Origin: Clostridiales bacterium
GTDB lineage: Bacteria > Bacillota > Clostridia > Saccharofermentanales > Saccharofermentanaceae
Assembly (NCBI GenBank): GCA_017545245.1
Contig: JAFWPB010000028.1
Coordinates: 1 to 64,000 of the forward strand
DNA length: 64,000 nt
Direction of reading: 5' to 3'
Part shown: piece by piece, positions 51,419 through 59,042 of the stretch
Layout: every line of letters begins with the position of its first letter
Numbering within the stretch: position 1 is the first letter of the stretch
Translations under genes and position numbers: made by a program
Notes under the pieces: generated by a model
Database searches by the model: none
What the model was told of the DNA's origin: nothing
The model's input: the letters and a program-made list of their open reading frames with translations, nothing else

Positions 51419-52153
51419 TTGCGGGTGAGAGAAATCTGGAATTATCTCAAGGATTTCAACTTCGCTTCGGTCGTGGTACGGCTGATTCTGGCCATGATAT
51501 CAGGCGCCCTGATTGGGTATGGACGTGAGAAGAAAGAGCGTAATGCGGGCCTTCGTACGTATATGCTGATCAGCATCGGTGCCGCACTCACCATTCTGAT
51601 TTCCTTTTATGAGAATGAGATGCTCGTCGGAGCATGGGCTTCCGTGGTCGAGATAGTCGGTATGAAGTTTGATGCATCGAGATTCGCGGCGCAGGTACTT
51701 GCCGGCATCGGTTTCCTGGCTGCTGGAACGATCGTGGCTTCTGCGCACCAGCAGGTGAGCGGACTGACATCGGCGATCGGACTTTTTGCAGCAGCGGTCT
51801 TGGGCATTGCTTCCGGTGCCGCTTTCTTCGAGTGTGTGATCCCGGCTATCGTGATCATCATATTCTCCATGGAAGTCCTGCAACCTTTGGAAGTGCTTTA
51901 TAAGCGGCGTCTGCGCAATATCACGATCACGGTCAAGTACATCAATCCTACCGATCTGGACATGATCAAGAAAACGATCGAGGAACAGGGCGCGCAGCTT
52001 TTCGAGATTGACCCGGAAGAGGTCGATGAAGACAATTATCCTTCCGCGATCTTCTCCATGAAAATGAGTAAGGAAAAGTCTTCGCACTCGGAGATGCTGT
52101 CTTCGATTGCGGAGTTGCCGTGCGTGCTTTCGTTGCACGAACTGATTTCGTGA
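51419..52153 (+). CDS. MgtC/SapB-family membrane protein
   Basis: The ~244-residue protein has four or five membrane segments with the family motifs RLILAMISGALIGYGREK, AGLRTYMLISIGAALTI, QVLAGIGFLAAGTIV and SGLTSAIGLFAAAVLGIA. A cytoplasmic ACT-like tail (ITVKYINPTDLDMIKKTIEE) follows. MgtC proteins affect magnesium or ATPase homeostasis. TTG 51419 follows AGGGGGGAGAGTAT, which decides the start. The second copy lies 12 nt downstream. Confidence 0.88.
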   Translation: MRVREIWNYLKDFNFASVVVRLILAMISGALIGYGREKKERNAGLRTYMLISIGAALTILISFYENEMLVGAWASVVEIVGMKFDASRFAAQVLAGIGFLAAGTIVASAHQQVSGLTSAIGLFAAAVLGIASGAAFFECVIPAIVIIIFSMEVLQPLEVLYKRRLRNITITVKYINPTDLDMIKKTIEEQGAQLFEIDPEEVDEDNYPSAIFSMKMSKEKSSHSEMLSSIAELPCVLSLHELIS

Positions 52154-52165
52154 CGGGGGTGCGGT

Positions 52166-52858
52166 ATGCTGAGTATTTTTGATGGAATAAGAGATATAAC
52201 ACTTTTGAGTACGATGATCCGTCTCCTGATGGCTGTGCTTCTGGGAGGATTGATCGGACTTGAGCGTTCGTATAAGAACCGTCCGGCTGGCTTCAGAACG
52301 CACATACTGGTCTGCCTCGGTGCGACGATCGCGTCGATGACGGGCATCTACCTTTACCTGAATCTGCATCTCCCGACAGATATTTCGAGACTTGGCGGAC
52401 AGGTCGTTTCCGGACTCGGTTTCATCGGCGGAGGTACGATCATTGTCATTAACAACCATAAGATTAAGGGCCTTACCACTGCGGCAGGACTTTGGGCCTG
52501 CGGTATCATCGGACTTGCCGTCGGCGCCGGTTTTTACGAGGGGGCGATTCTGGGAACGGGACTGGTCCTTATTGCGGAAACGCTGTTTTCCTACCTGGGA
52601 AGCAAGATCACACACAACGAAGCTTTCAGGATGCTCCTGGAGTATAACGAGAAAAATGCACTGAATGATGTAATGCGTTATTGCAAGAACAACAGAATGG
52701 CAATCAGTAACCTGGAAGTTACAAGTACGCGTAATGCAGCAATTTCGGTATATTCGGTGGTTCTGACCGTACGTCCTCGAGTCAAGATCGATAAGAAGAA
52801 AGTGATCTCTTATATCAATGAGATCGACGGTATCATTTCCGTGTCGGAACTGAACTGA
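52166..52858 (+). CDS. MgtC/SapB-family membrane protein (second of a tandem pair)
   Basis: The 230-residue protein repeats the motifs RLLMAVLLGGLIGLERSYKN, AGFRTHILVCLGATI, QVVSGLGFIGGGTIIV and GLTTAAGLWACGIIGLAVG, with an ACT-like C-terminal domain. It is clearly homologous to its neighbour, but the two have diverged strongly. The operon arrangement suggests a heteromeric complex. The start has GACGGGGGTGCGGT upstream. Confidence 0.9.
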   Translation: MLSIFDGIRDITLLSTMIRLLMAVLLGGLIGLERSYKNRPAGFRTHILVCLGATIASMTGIYLYLNLHLPTDISRLGGQVVSGLGFIGGGTIIVINNHKIKGLTTAAGLWACGIIGLAVGAGFYEGAILGTGLVLIAETLFSYLGSKITHNEAFRMLLEYNEKNALNDVMRYCKNNRMAISNLEVTSTRNAAISVYSVVLTVRPRVKIDKKKVISYINEIDGIISVSELN

Positions 52859-52915
52859 TATTCCGGCTCCGGACCGGGCTTTTTGGAAGGAGCCTTCCAT
52901 ATATGTAAAAATGTA

Positions 52916-52961
52916 AGGTGTCGCAATGGTGAGGGGAATCACGTTGCGACACCTCTTTTTC
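52916..52961 (+). terminator. Terminator of the MgtC pair
   Basis: AGGTGTCGCAA pairs perfectly with TTGCGACACCT and is followed by CTTTTTC. Confidence 0.9.
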
Positions 52962-53022
52962 GCTTTTCTGAAAATGTATGGTGTATAATAAGCGTATTGA
53001 AAGACAAGGGAGAATAGGGAAA

Positions 53023-55023
53023 ATGAAAAAGAGACTGATCAGTTCCATCTTGATCTGCACGATGGTCATGGGGATGACGGCTTGTAAAATGCCGAAAAAG
53101 CATGTGGAGACAACGCCTTCCGATATGCCGACCATGACTACGGTACCAGAAGATATATATGTGACCGATCCGGAAGAAACACTGCCGGATTATCCATGCG
53201 TCAACCCTGCTTTCGCAGGACTTTCCGCAGAGGAGATATGTGCCCAGCTGACACTGGAGCAGAAGGCGTCGCAGATGATCCAGGGTACTGTCTACAGCAT
53301 GCCGGAAGAGGACATGAGAGACAATTGCTACGGATCTGTTCTTTCGTATTATCAATCCCAATGGCCGTCAAAGACGGTGGAACAGTGGGCATCGCTTACG
53401 AGAAGGTACCAGGAGGCGGCGCTGCTTTCCGATACGAGGATCCCATATATCTATGGAAACGACTTCCTGCACGGCATCAACTGTGCATCCGGAAGCGTCA
53501 TTTTCCCGCATAACATCAACCTGGGTGCGGCAGATGATGAGGCTTTGACCTTTGAAATGGGCGTGATCACGGGAAGCGAGATGATCCACACCGGCATGCT
53601 CTGGAATTTCTCTCCTTGCGTCGCAGCGGCACAGGATCCCCGCTGGGGAAGAACCTACGAATCCTATTCGAATGATGAAGATGTCGTCAAGCGACTGGCA
53701 GTGACTTATGTAAACGGCCTTCTTTCGCAAAACGTAGTCGTCTGCCCGAAGCACTTCCTGGGCGATGGATATACCAAGTATGGTACCGGTGAAGAGAGTG
53801 ACGGTACAGTCCGTCTGATCGACCGTGGTGATGCGGAGATGACGGATGAGCAGATCAACAAGAGCCTTGATACCTACAAGGCATTGGTGGATGCCGGTGC
53901 GCAGACGATCATGATTTCCCATTCCTCTGTAAACGGTGTGAAAATGCACGAGAATGAGTTGATCATCTCCAAGATTAAAGAGGACTACGGTTTCCAGGGC
54001 GTTATCCTTTCTGACTGGGAATCGATCCATAACTGCTCAGGTGATTCTTTGAGAGAGAACGTGGCACTTGCATGCAATGCCGGTATTGACATGTTTATGG
54101 AAGATTCAAGGTATGCAGAGGTCAGACAGTGCATCATCGACTGTGTCTGGGAGGGAAGTATCTCCATGGAACGCATTGACGATGCTGTAACACGTATTCT
54201 CCGCATGAAAATCAATGCCGGACTTTTCGACGATCCTTTTGGAGATGCACGCGAAGCTTCGTACGAATGGAATTCGGATCATGCGCACGAAGTCGCCCGT
54301 GAACTTGCGGCGAAGTCGATGGTTCCGCTGAAACTCCCGGAAGAAGGAGCGTTGAAACTGGAAAGCGGAAAGAAAGTCTTCGTATGTGGTCCGGCGGCGG
54401 AAGATACCGGCGCCCTTTGCGGCGGATGGACGTATATCTGGCAGGGAAAGAGTGACTACTCACTTGACGGCGAGCATTGGTGTACTGAAGGTCCGTCGAT
54501 CCTGGATGCGCTCAAAGCAGGACAGGCAGAAGGTGGTTATGAGATCATTACGGATTCCACAAAAGCTGAAGAATGCGATTTTGTTATCCTCTGTGTGGGC
54601 GAAAAACCGTACGCAGAGTGGGGCGGCGATACGGAAGATCTTCTTCTCACAGGTGACCTTGGTCTTACTGGCAATGAGAAGGCAATCGAACTTGCGAAGT
54701 CTTGCGAGAAGCCGATCCTGACCCTGATCGTGGCAGGTCGCAACGTCATCATCGATGAATATGTGAACGACTGGGACGAAGTGATCATGTGCTATCTGCC
54801 TGGTTCTGAAGGCGGAAATGCGGTACTGGATATTCTGACAGGAAAAGTCGAGTTTAACGGCCGTCTTCCGATGCCGTACTATTCTTCGACACAGCAGATC
54901 GGTTCTGAGACAGGCGAATGCTGGCTGCCGGCCGGATATTCCGCAGCCGTTGCTCAGGCAAACGAGGCACTCACGACGGAGACCGGCGAAACAACTGCAT
55001 CCGAGACGACTTCGGAGGCATGA
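53023..55023 (+). CDS. Secreted lipid-anchored GH3 beta-glycosidase
   Basis: The 666-residue precursor has a lipobox (GMTAC). GH3 motifs include LTLEQKASQMIQGT, NDFLHGINCASGSVIFPHNI, the substrate-site KHFLGDGYT and the nucleophile Asp in GVILSDWESI. The alpha/beta sandwich domain ends with FNGRLPMPYYSSTQQIGSE. A Thr/Glu-rich tail closes it. It acts at the cell surface on beta-linked oligosaccharides, probably glucans or xylans. The ATG follows GGGAGAATAGGGAAA; the upstream in-frame ATG at 52978 overlaps the -10 box. Confidence 0.93.
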   Translation: MKKRLISSILICTMVMGMTACKMPKKHVETTPSDMPTMTTVPEDIYVTDPEETLPDYPCVNPAFAGLSAEEICAQLTLEQKASQMIQGTVYSMPEEDMRDNCYGSVLSYYQSQWPSKTVEQWASLTRRYQEAALLSDTRIPYIYGNDFLHGINCASGSVIFPHNINLGAADDEALTFEMGVITGSEMIHTGMLWNFSPCVAAAQDPRWGRTYESYSNDEDVVKRLAVTYVNGLLSQNVVVCPKHFLGDGYTKYGTGEESDGTVRLIDRGDAEMTDEQINKSLDTYKALVDAGAQTIMISHSSVNGVKMHENELIISKIKEDYGFQGVILSDWESIHNCSGDSLRENVALACNAGIDMFMEDSRYAEVRQCIIDCVWEGSISMERIDDAVTRILRMKINAGLFDDPFGDAREASYEWNSDHAHEVARELAAKSMVPLKLPEEGALKLESGKKVFVCGPAAEDTGALCGGWTYIWQGKSDYSLDGEHWCTEGPSILDALKAGQAEGGYEIITDSTKAEECDFVILCVGEKPYAEWGGDTEDLLLTGDLGLTGNEKAIELAKSCEKPILTLIVAGRNVIIDEYVNDWDEVIMCYLPGSEGGNAVLDILTGKVEFNGRLPMPYYSSTQQIGSETGECWLPAGYSAAVAQANEALTTETGETTASETTSEA

Positions 55024-55038
55024 CAAGGTTACTGACGT

Positions 55039-55362
55039 ATGGAAGATGAGAGCGAAAAATACGGTAGTTGTAAGAAGTGCGGGGCATTGTTCTATGCACC
55101 GTACTTGGTATGCCCGTTCTGCGATACTCCTGTCGAAGATTTTGAAAAAGGATTGGAGCTGAAGCGTGAAGCTGTCCAGGACCGGCTGAAGCAGCAGCTT
55201 GCCGAACAGCGCAGGCTTACCGATTCAAACCGGAAGCTGATGCAGATGTCGATGGACGAGATCCATAAACAGGATGCCAGACAGGCAAAGCATGTCGGCT
55301 TATTCCTTCTGATCCTGATTGCAGTCATTGCGGCCATCGTATTACTGGTCATCTATCTCTGA
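55039..55362 (+). CDS. Small zinc-ribbon protein with C-terminal membrane anchor
   Basis: The 107-residue protein has a four-Cys ribbon (CKKCGALF and CPFCDTP), a charged coiled-coil helix (residues ~35-75) and one C-terminal hydrophobic segment (GLFLLILIAVIAAIVLLVIY). It is tail-anchored with the ribbon in the cytoplasm. It follows the GH3 gene by 15 nt. Function unknown; the ribbon plus membrane theme recalls the proteins at 889 and 3374. Confidence 0.8.
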   Translation: MEDESEKYGSCKKCGALFYAPYLVCPFCDTPVEDFEKGLELKREAVQDRLKQQLAEQRRLTDSNRKLMQMSMDEIHKQDARQAKHVGLFLLILIAVIAAIVLLVIYL

Positions 55363-55406
55363 ATCTCTGAACCTTTATGGTTTCAGGGGAATAAAAAGCA
55401 ACAAAA

Positions 55407-55452
55407 AGGGGTGTCTCTTTGTGATTTGCATCACATTTGGGACACCCCTTAT
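55407..55452. terminator. Convergent terminator
   Basis: AGGGGTGTC pairs with GACACCCCT around an inner GTGAT/ATCAC stem. TTATT follows on the plus strand and TTTTTGTTGC on the minus strand. Confidence 0.75.
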
Positions 55453-55470
55453 TGATTCAAAACTTAAGGA

Positions 55471-57975
55471 TCAGGAGTCTTTTCCGTCGCGGATCACGTT
55501 TCTCTTGATCTTACCGCTGATGGTCTTCGGAAGCTCTGTTACAAACTCGACGACACGTGGGTACTTGTACGGTGCGGTATTGGTCTTTACGTATTCCTGG
55601 ATCTCTTTCTTGAGTTCCTCGGTCGGTTCCGCGCGGCCCGGTACGAGTACGATCGTGGCCTTAACGACCATGCCACGGACACCCTGCGGGTCAGGAGTGC
55701 CGGTTACGGCACACTCGAGTACGTATGGGAGTTCCATGATGACGCTCTCGATCTCGAATGGTCCGATACGGTAACCGGAAGACTTAATAACGTCGTCGAC
55801 ACGACCGACATACCAGATGTATCCATCTTCATCCATCCAGGCGGTATCACCGGTATGGAAGTAGCCGTCATGCCAGGATTCTTTGGTCTTTTCTTCGTTT
55901 TGGTAGTAACCGAGGTACAGTCCGCAAGGAACGACATCCACGGTACGGATGCAGATCTCGCCGGTGGTACCCGGAGGACAGTCATTGCCGTCTTCGTCGA
56001 GGATATGTACGTCGTACGGAGTCACGGCCTTACCCATGGAGCCGAGACGGATCGCAGATCCGACAAGGTTACCGATAACGAGGGAAGTCTCGGTCTGACC
56101 AAAGCCTTCCATCAGGCGGATACCGGTTGCTCTCATGAACTGGTTGAATACCTCAGGGTTCAGTGCCTCACCGGCAACGGTAGCGTACTTCAGGGAAGTC
56201 AGATCGTAGTTGGACAGATCTTCTTTGACCAGGAAGCGGTACATGGTCGGCGGTGCACAGAATGTGGTTACGTTATACTTGTGGAACATCGGCAGGATCT
56301 CATTGGCATGGAACTTGTCGAAGTCGAAGGTGAAGGTCGGCGCTTCGCAGAGCCACTGACCATAGAGTTTACCCCAGAGGGATTTACCCCAGCCGGTATC
56401 GGAGATGGTGAAGTGCAGGCCGTTTGGGTCAACATTGTGCCAGTACTTCGCGGTCGCAAAGTGTCCCAGAGAATACTTGTGGGAGTGGGCCGCGATCTTC
56501 GGATAACCGGTAGTACCGGATGTGAAGAACATGACCATCGTGTCATTGCCCTGTGTAGCATTGGCCGGACGCTCGAATACGTCATTTGCAGACGGCATCT
56601 CGTAGTTGAAGTTATGCCACTTGCTGCTCATGTCCGGAAGCGGCAGGAAACCACCCTGATCGAGAAGTACAGCATCTTTCTTAAGACCTGCTTCGTCTAC
56701 GGAAGAAACCTTTCCCTCGAGGACTTTTAAGAGGTTTGCACCACTTTCGTCATCGGCACCGTTTGCCATGATAAGCTTGATATCCAGACCCGCCTTGTCA
56801 GCTGCTTTTTGTGCTTCCAGAGCGGTATCGCCGTTACCGGTGATGACGATAGCGGAAACACCGGCAGCCTTATAACGGTAGTCGAAGTCATGTTCCTTCA
56901 GAAGGTTAGTGGCCGGGATCGCGATCGCGCCGATCTTATGCAGAGCGAGGATCGAGAACCAGAACTGGTAGTGACGCTTCAGGACGAGCATAACGCGGTC
57001 GCCGTGCTTGATGCCGAGGCTCTGGAAATAGTTTGCGGTCATTGCCGTGTACTTCTTCATTTCCGCGAAAGTGAAGCGGTGGTCGGTTACACCGTCTTTT
57101 GCCACCCACATCATGGAAGTCTTGTTCGGGTCCTTTTCGGCCATCGCGTCAACGAGGTCGAATGCGAAGTTGAACTTGTCTGCATCCGGTGTGTAGGAGA
57201 TCGATGTCAGCTTATTGTCGGCATCAAGTACATCGTTTACGTACTTTCTATATACCGGGTTCTGTACGCCGGCCAGATCGAAGTTGGTCTTGTTATCCTG
57301 GACGTAAGAAGTCTGGACAGTCTTCTCGTAGGTTGCACCCTGCGTCCACTTTTCCGGATTCAGGACGATCGCGTAGAATGTGCAGTCTTCGCCGCCGAGG
57401 GCATATTCGTTATGTGGTGTTCTACTGTCGAAGAAGATGGAGTCACCCGGATACAGGATCTCGGAGTGGTCACGGAGCATGACTTTCAGACAGCCCTTGG
57501 TGACGATGTTCAGCTCCTGGCCGGAGTGGGTAACAAGCTTGTACGGCGGGTTCAAAGCCTCTTCAGAATACGGGATGGTGACCTCAAAAGGTTCACACAG
57601 CTTGTTTCTGAAAAGGTGACCGAGACGCATGTATTTGTAACCGGCACGGCGGGTGATCGGAAGACCCTCGCCCTTTCTTGTTACAGCATATTCACGAAGT
57701 GCAGGTGTCGTACCTTCCATCAGTTCGGAGATCTCGACTCCGCAGAGATTTGCGACTTTGTATACGAAGGTGAAGCTGAAGTCTTCCTGACCTTCTTCGT
57801 ACTTGATGTATTCTTCCTCGGTGACCTCGACCTTCTCGGCCATGTCCTTTGTGGAGAGACCCATGTCCAGACGCAGTGCTTTGATACGGCTGGCAACTTC
57901 AGAGATCTTCTGCTCGAGGAGACCGCTCTGTTCGCCGTTCTTCAGTAATGTTTCGTTCTTTTCTAGTTCGCTCAT
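55471..57975 (-). CDS. XRE-cupin-acyl-CoA synthetase fusion
   Basis: The 834-residue protein combines three parts. An XRE helix-turn-helix spans ~20-80 (LRLDMGLSTKDMAEKVEVTE) and a cupin ~110-205 (PGDSIFFDSRTPHNEYALGG). The rest is a complete AMP-forming synthetase: P-loop MFFTSGTTGYPK, GFGQTETSL, GYFHTGDTAWMDEDGYIWYV, and the catalytic Lys in PKTISGKIKRNVI. The XRE-cupin part looks like a ligand-sensing repressor; the rest activates a carboxylic acid to its CoA thioester (medium-chain or aryl acid group). ATG 57975 follows TATGGAGGAATTAAAA. Its leader is a T-box, which is unexpected for a CoA ligase. Confidence 0.9.
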   Translation of the reverse strand: MSELEKNETLLKNGEQSGLLEQKISEVASRIKALRLDMGLSTKDMAEKVEVTEEEYIKYEEGQEDFSFTFVYKVANLCGVEISELMEGTTPALREYAVTRKGEGLPITRRAGYKYMRLGHLFRNKLCEPFEVTIPYSEEALNPPYKLVTHSGQELNIVTKGCLKVMLRDHSEILYPGDSIFFDSRTPHNEYALGGEDCTFYAIVLNPEKWTQGATYEKTVQTSYVQDNKTNFDLAGVQNPVYRKYVNDVLDADNKLTSISYTPDADKFNFAFDLVDAMAEKDPNKTSMMWVAKDGVTDHRFTFAEMKKYTAMTANYFQSLGIKHGDRVMLVLKRHYQFWFSILALHKIGAIAIPATNLLKEHDFDYRYKAAGVSAIVITGNGDTALEAQKAADKAGLDIKLIMANGADDESGANLLKVLEGKVSSVDEAGLKKDAVLLDQGGFLPLPDMSSKWHNFNYEMPSANDVFERPANATQGNDTMVMFFTSGTTGYPKIAAHSHKYSLGHFATAKYWHNVDPNGLHFTISDTGWGKSLWGKLYGQWLCEAPTFTFDFDKFHANEILPMFHKYNVTTFCAPPTMYRFLVKEDLSNYDLTSLKYATVAGEALNPEVFNQFMRATGIRLMEGFGQTETSLVIGNLVGSAIRLGSMGKAVTPYDVHILDEDGNDCPPGTTGEICIRTVDVVPCGLYLGYYQNEEKTKESWHDGYFHTGDTAWMDEDGYIWYVGRVDDVIKSSGYRIGPFEIESVIMELPYVLECAVTGTPDPQGVRGMVVKATIVLVPGRAEPTEELKKEIQEYVKTNTAPYKYPRVVEFVTELPKTISGKIKRNVIRDGKDS

Positions 57976-58029
57976 TTTTAATTCCTCCATAAGCTCCCTA
58001 TCAGCTGCGTCTTTCTTTCACTTTTTGAG

Positions 58030-58312
58030 GCAATAAAAAACGCCCCAACGTCCACCTTCGGACATTGAGACGGCTATTTACCGCGGTACCACTCAATTTG
58101 CGAAATACTTTCGCCACTTAATAGGTTCTATCAAACCCTTTGCCTTAACGCGGCTCTCACGTGTACAGTCTACTCAAGATTGCTCTTATTCGGTGTACCA
58201 GCTCGGAAGCGATAGTCATCTGGATCATCCCGGATACCGGCTTTCAGCAGTATGTCGGCTCTCTGTGAGGCGAAATGGTCACGACCTTCTTCGTCATCGC
58301 TTTTACTCTACG
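58030..58312 (-). ncRNA. T-box riboswitch leader of the acyl-CoA synthetase gene
   Basis: Read on the minus strand it has a stem I (AAGCGATGACGAAG at the base, AGAGAGCCG and GCTGAAAGCCGG near the tip, closing ATCGCTT). The conserved T-box TGGTACCGCGG at 58082-58093 can base-pair with an uncharged tRNA end. A terminator follows (GTCTCAATGTCC/GGACGTTGGGGC, then GTTTTTTATT at 58031-58040). The start codon is 55 nt further on. T-boxes raise transcription when one tRNA is uncharged. I could not fix the specifier codon; candidates lie in 58211-58236. Confidence 0.9.
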
Positions 58313-58315
58313 CCG

Positions 58316-58344
58316 ATAATAATCCCGCAGAATACTCTTGTCAA
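58316..58344 (-). promoter_or_regulatory. Promoter of the T-box transcript
   Basis: On the minus strand TTGACA, a 17-nt spacer and TATTAT, directly before the T-box stem I. Confidence 0.8.
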
Positions 58345-58403
58345 CACTTTTTTCTGCAATCGCGGAAAAGATTCTTTTTTCTTATCGAAAAGAACTTACC
58401 CGG

Positions 58404-58423
58404 TTCTTGCCTGATTCTTGCCT
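58404..58423 (+). repeat. Tandem TTCTTGCCT direct repeats
   Basis: Two perfect 9-bp copies separated by GA (offset 11 nt), followed by ATATAAG, in the gap between the T-box promoter and the 58551 gene. The half-site contains the CTTGC core seen in the LytTR-type repeats, but with one-turn instead of two-turn spacing. Role unknown. Confidence 0.45.
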
Positions 58424-58550
58424 ATATAAGTAAGAGTTTTTTGTATCTTTCCATATTTAACTATAGTACGAGTGGTTTGGATGGTGTATAATCTTTAGAA
58501 GGGTTAATGTGTTTCGGAGATATCCTTTAAAAGGTGCATTGGGAGGACAT

Positions 58551-59042
58551 ATGAAATTTCTAAAGAGAATGATGATTGCAATCTTGACCGTAGCTACTTT
58601 GCTCAGCGTTTGCAGTTGTGCGAATAATCCCTTCAAGAAAAAAGAAAAATCTTACGAAGAATATAAGAATGAAGTGGTTGACCTGAGCATGAGACTGGCT
58701 CAGAAACTGATCGCGGGCGATTACGATACCGTAGCGGCATTTATTCCTGAAGACGCAAAGTCAAAGCAGATCGAACAGATCATCAGAGGAGTAAGCCCGG
58801 AATTGAAAGAAGTCGTCAACATTACGATGGGTGACGTGAGTGTTCTGCCCGGCAGTTATTCTTCCGACATTCATTTCAAGACAACGATCATTTTCAAAAA
58901 ATCAACATATACGTTTACTTTTGTCATGAAGCTGGATAGAAATGGTGAGAGCTGGCAGATCATAAACATGACACCTCTTGCTTCTGACATCCGTACACTG
59001 AATCAAGCCTATCTGGATGGTAAAGTAAAAGATGAAGAATGA
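58551..59042 (+). CDS. Small lipoprotein
   Basis: The 163-residue precursor has the lipobox region LLSVCSC, a KKKEKS spacer and an alpha/beta domain of NTF2-like size (LAQKLIAGDYDTVAAFIPED, IHFKTTIIFKKSTYTFTFVM). ATG 58551 follows GGGAGGACAT and decides the start over a longer frame. A TATAAT at 58487 serves as -10. Its last codons overlap the alpha-galactosidase start, so the genes are coupled, although one product is outside and the other inside the cell. Confidence 0.8.
   Translation: MKFLKRMMIAILTVATLLSVCSCANNPFKKKEKSYEEYKNEVVDLSMRLAQKLIAGDYDTVAAFIPEDAKSKQIEQIIRGVSPELKEVVNITMGDVSVLPGSYSSDIHFKTTIIFKKSTYTFTFVMKLDRNGESWQIINMTPLASDIRTLNQAYLDGKVKDEE

Noticed and set aside
51500..52942. 480-codon open frame opposite the two MgtC genes
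   Set aside because: Both plus-strand genes show strong family motifs and good starts; the antisense product is rich in Arg, His and Asp as expected from reversed coding DNA.
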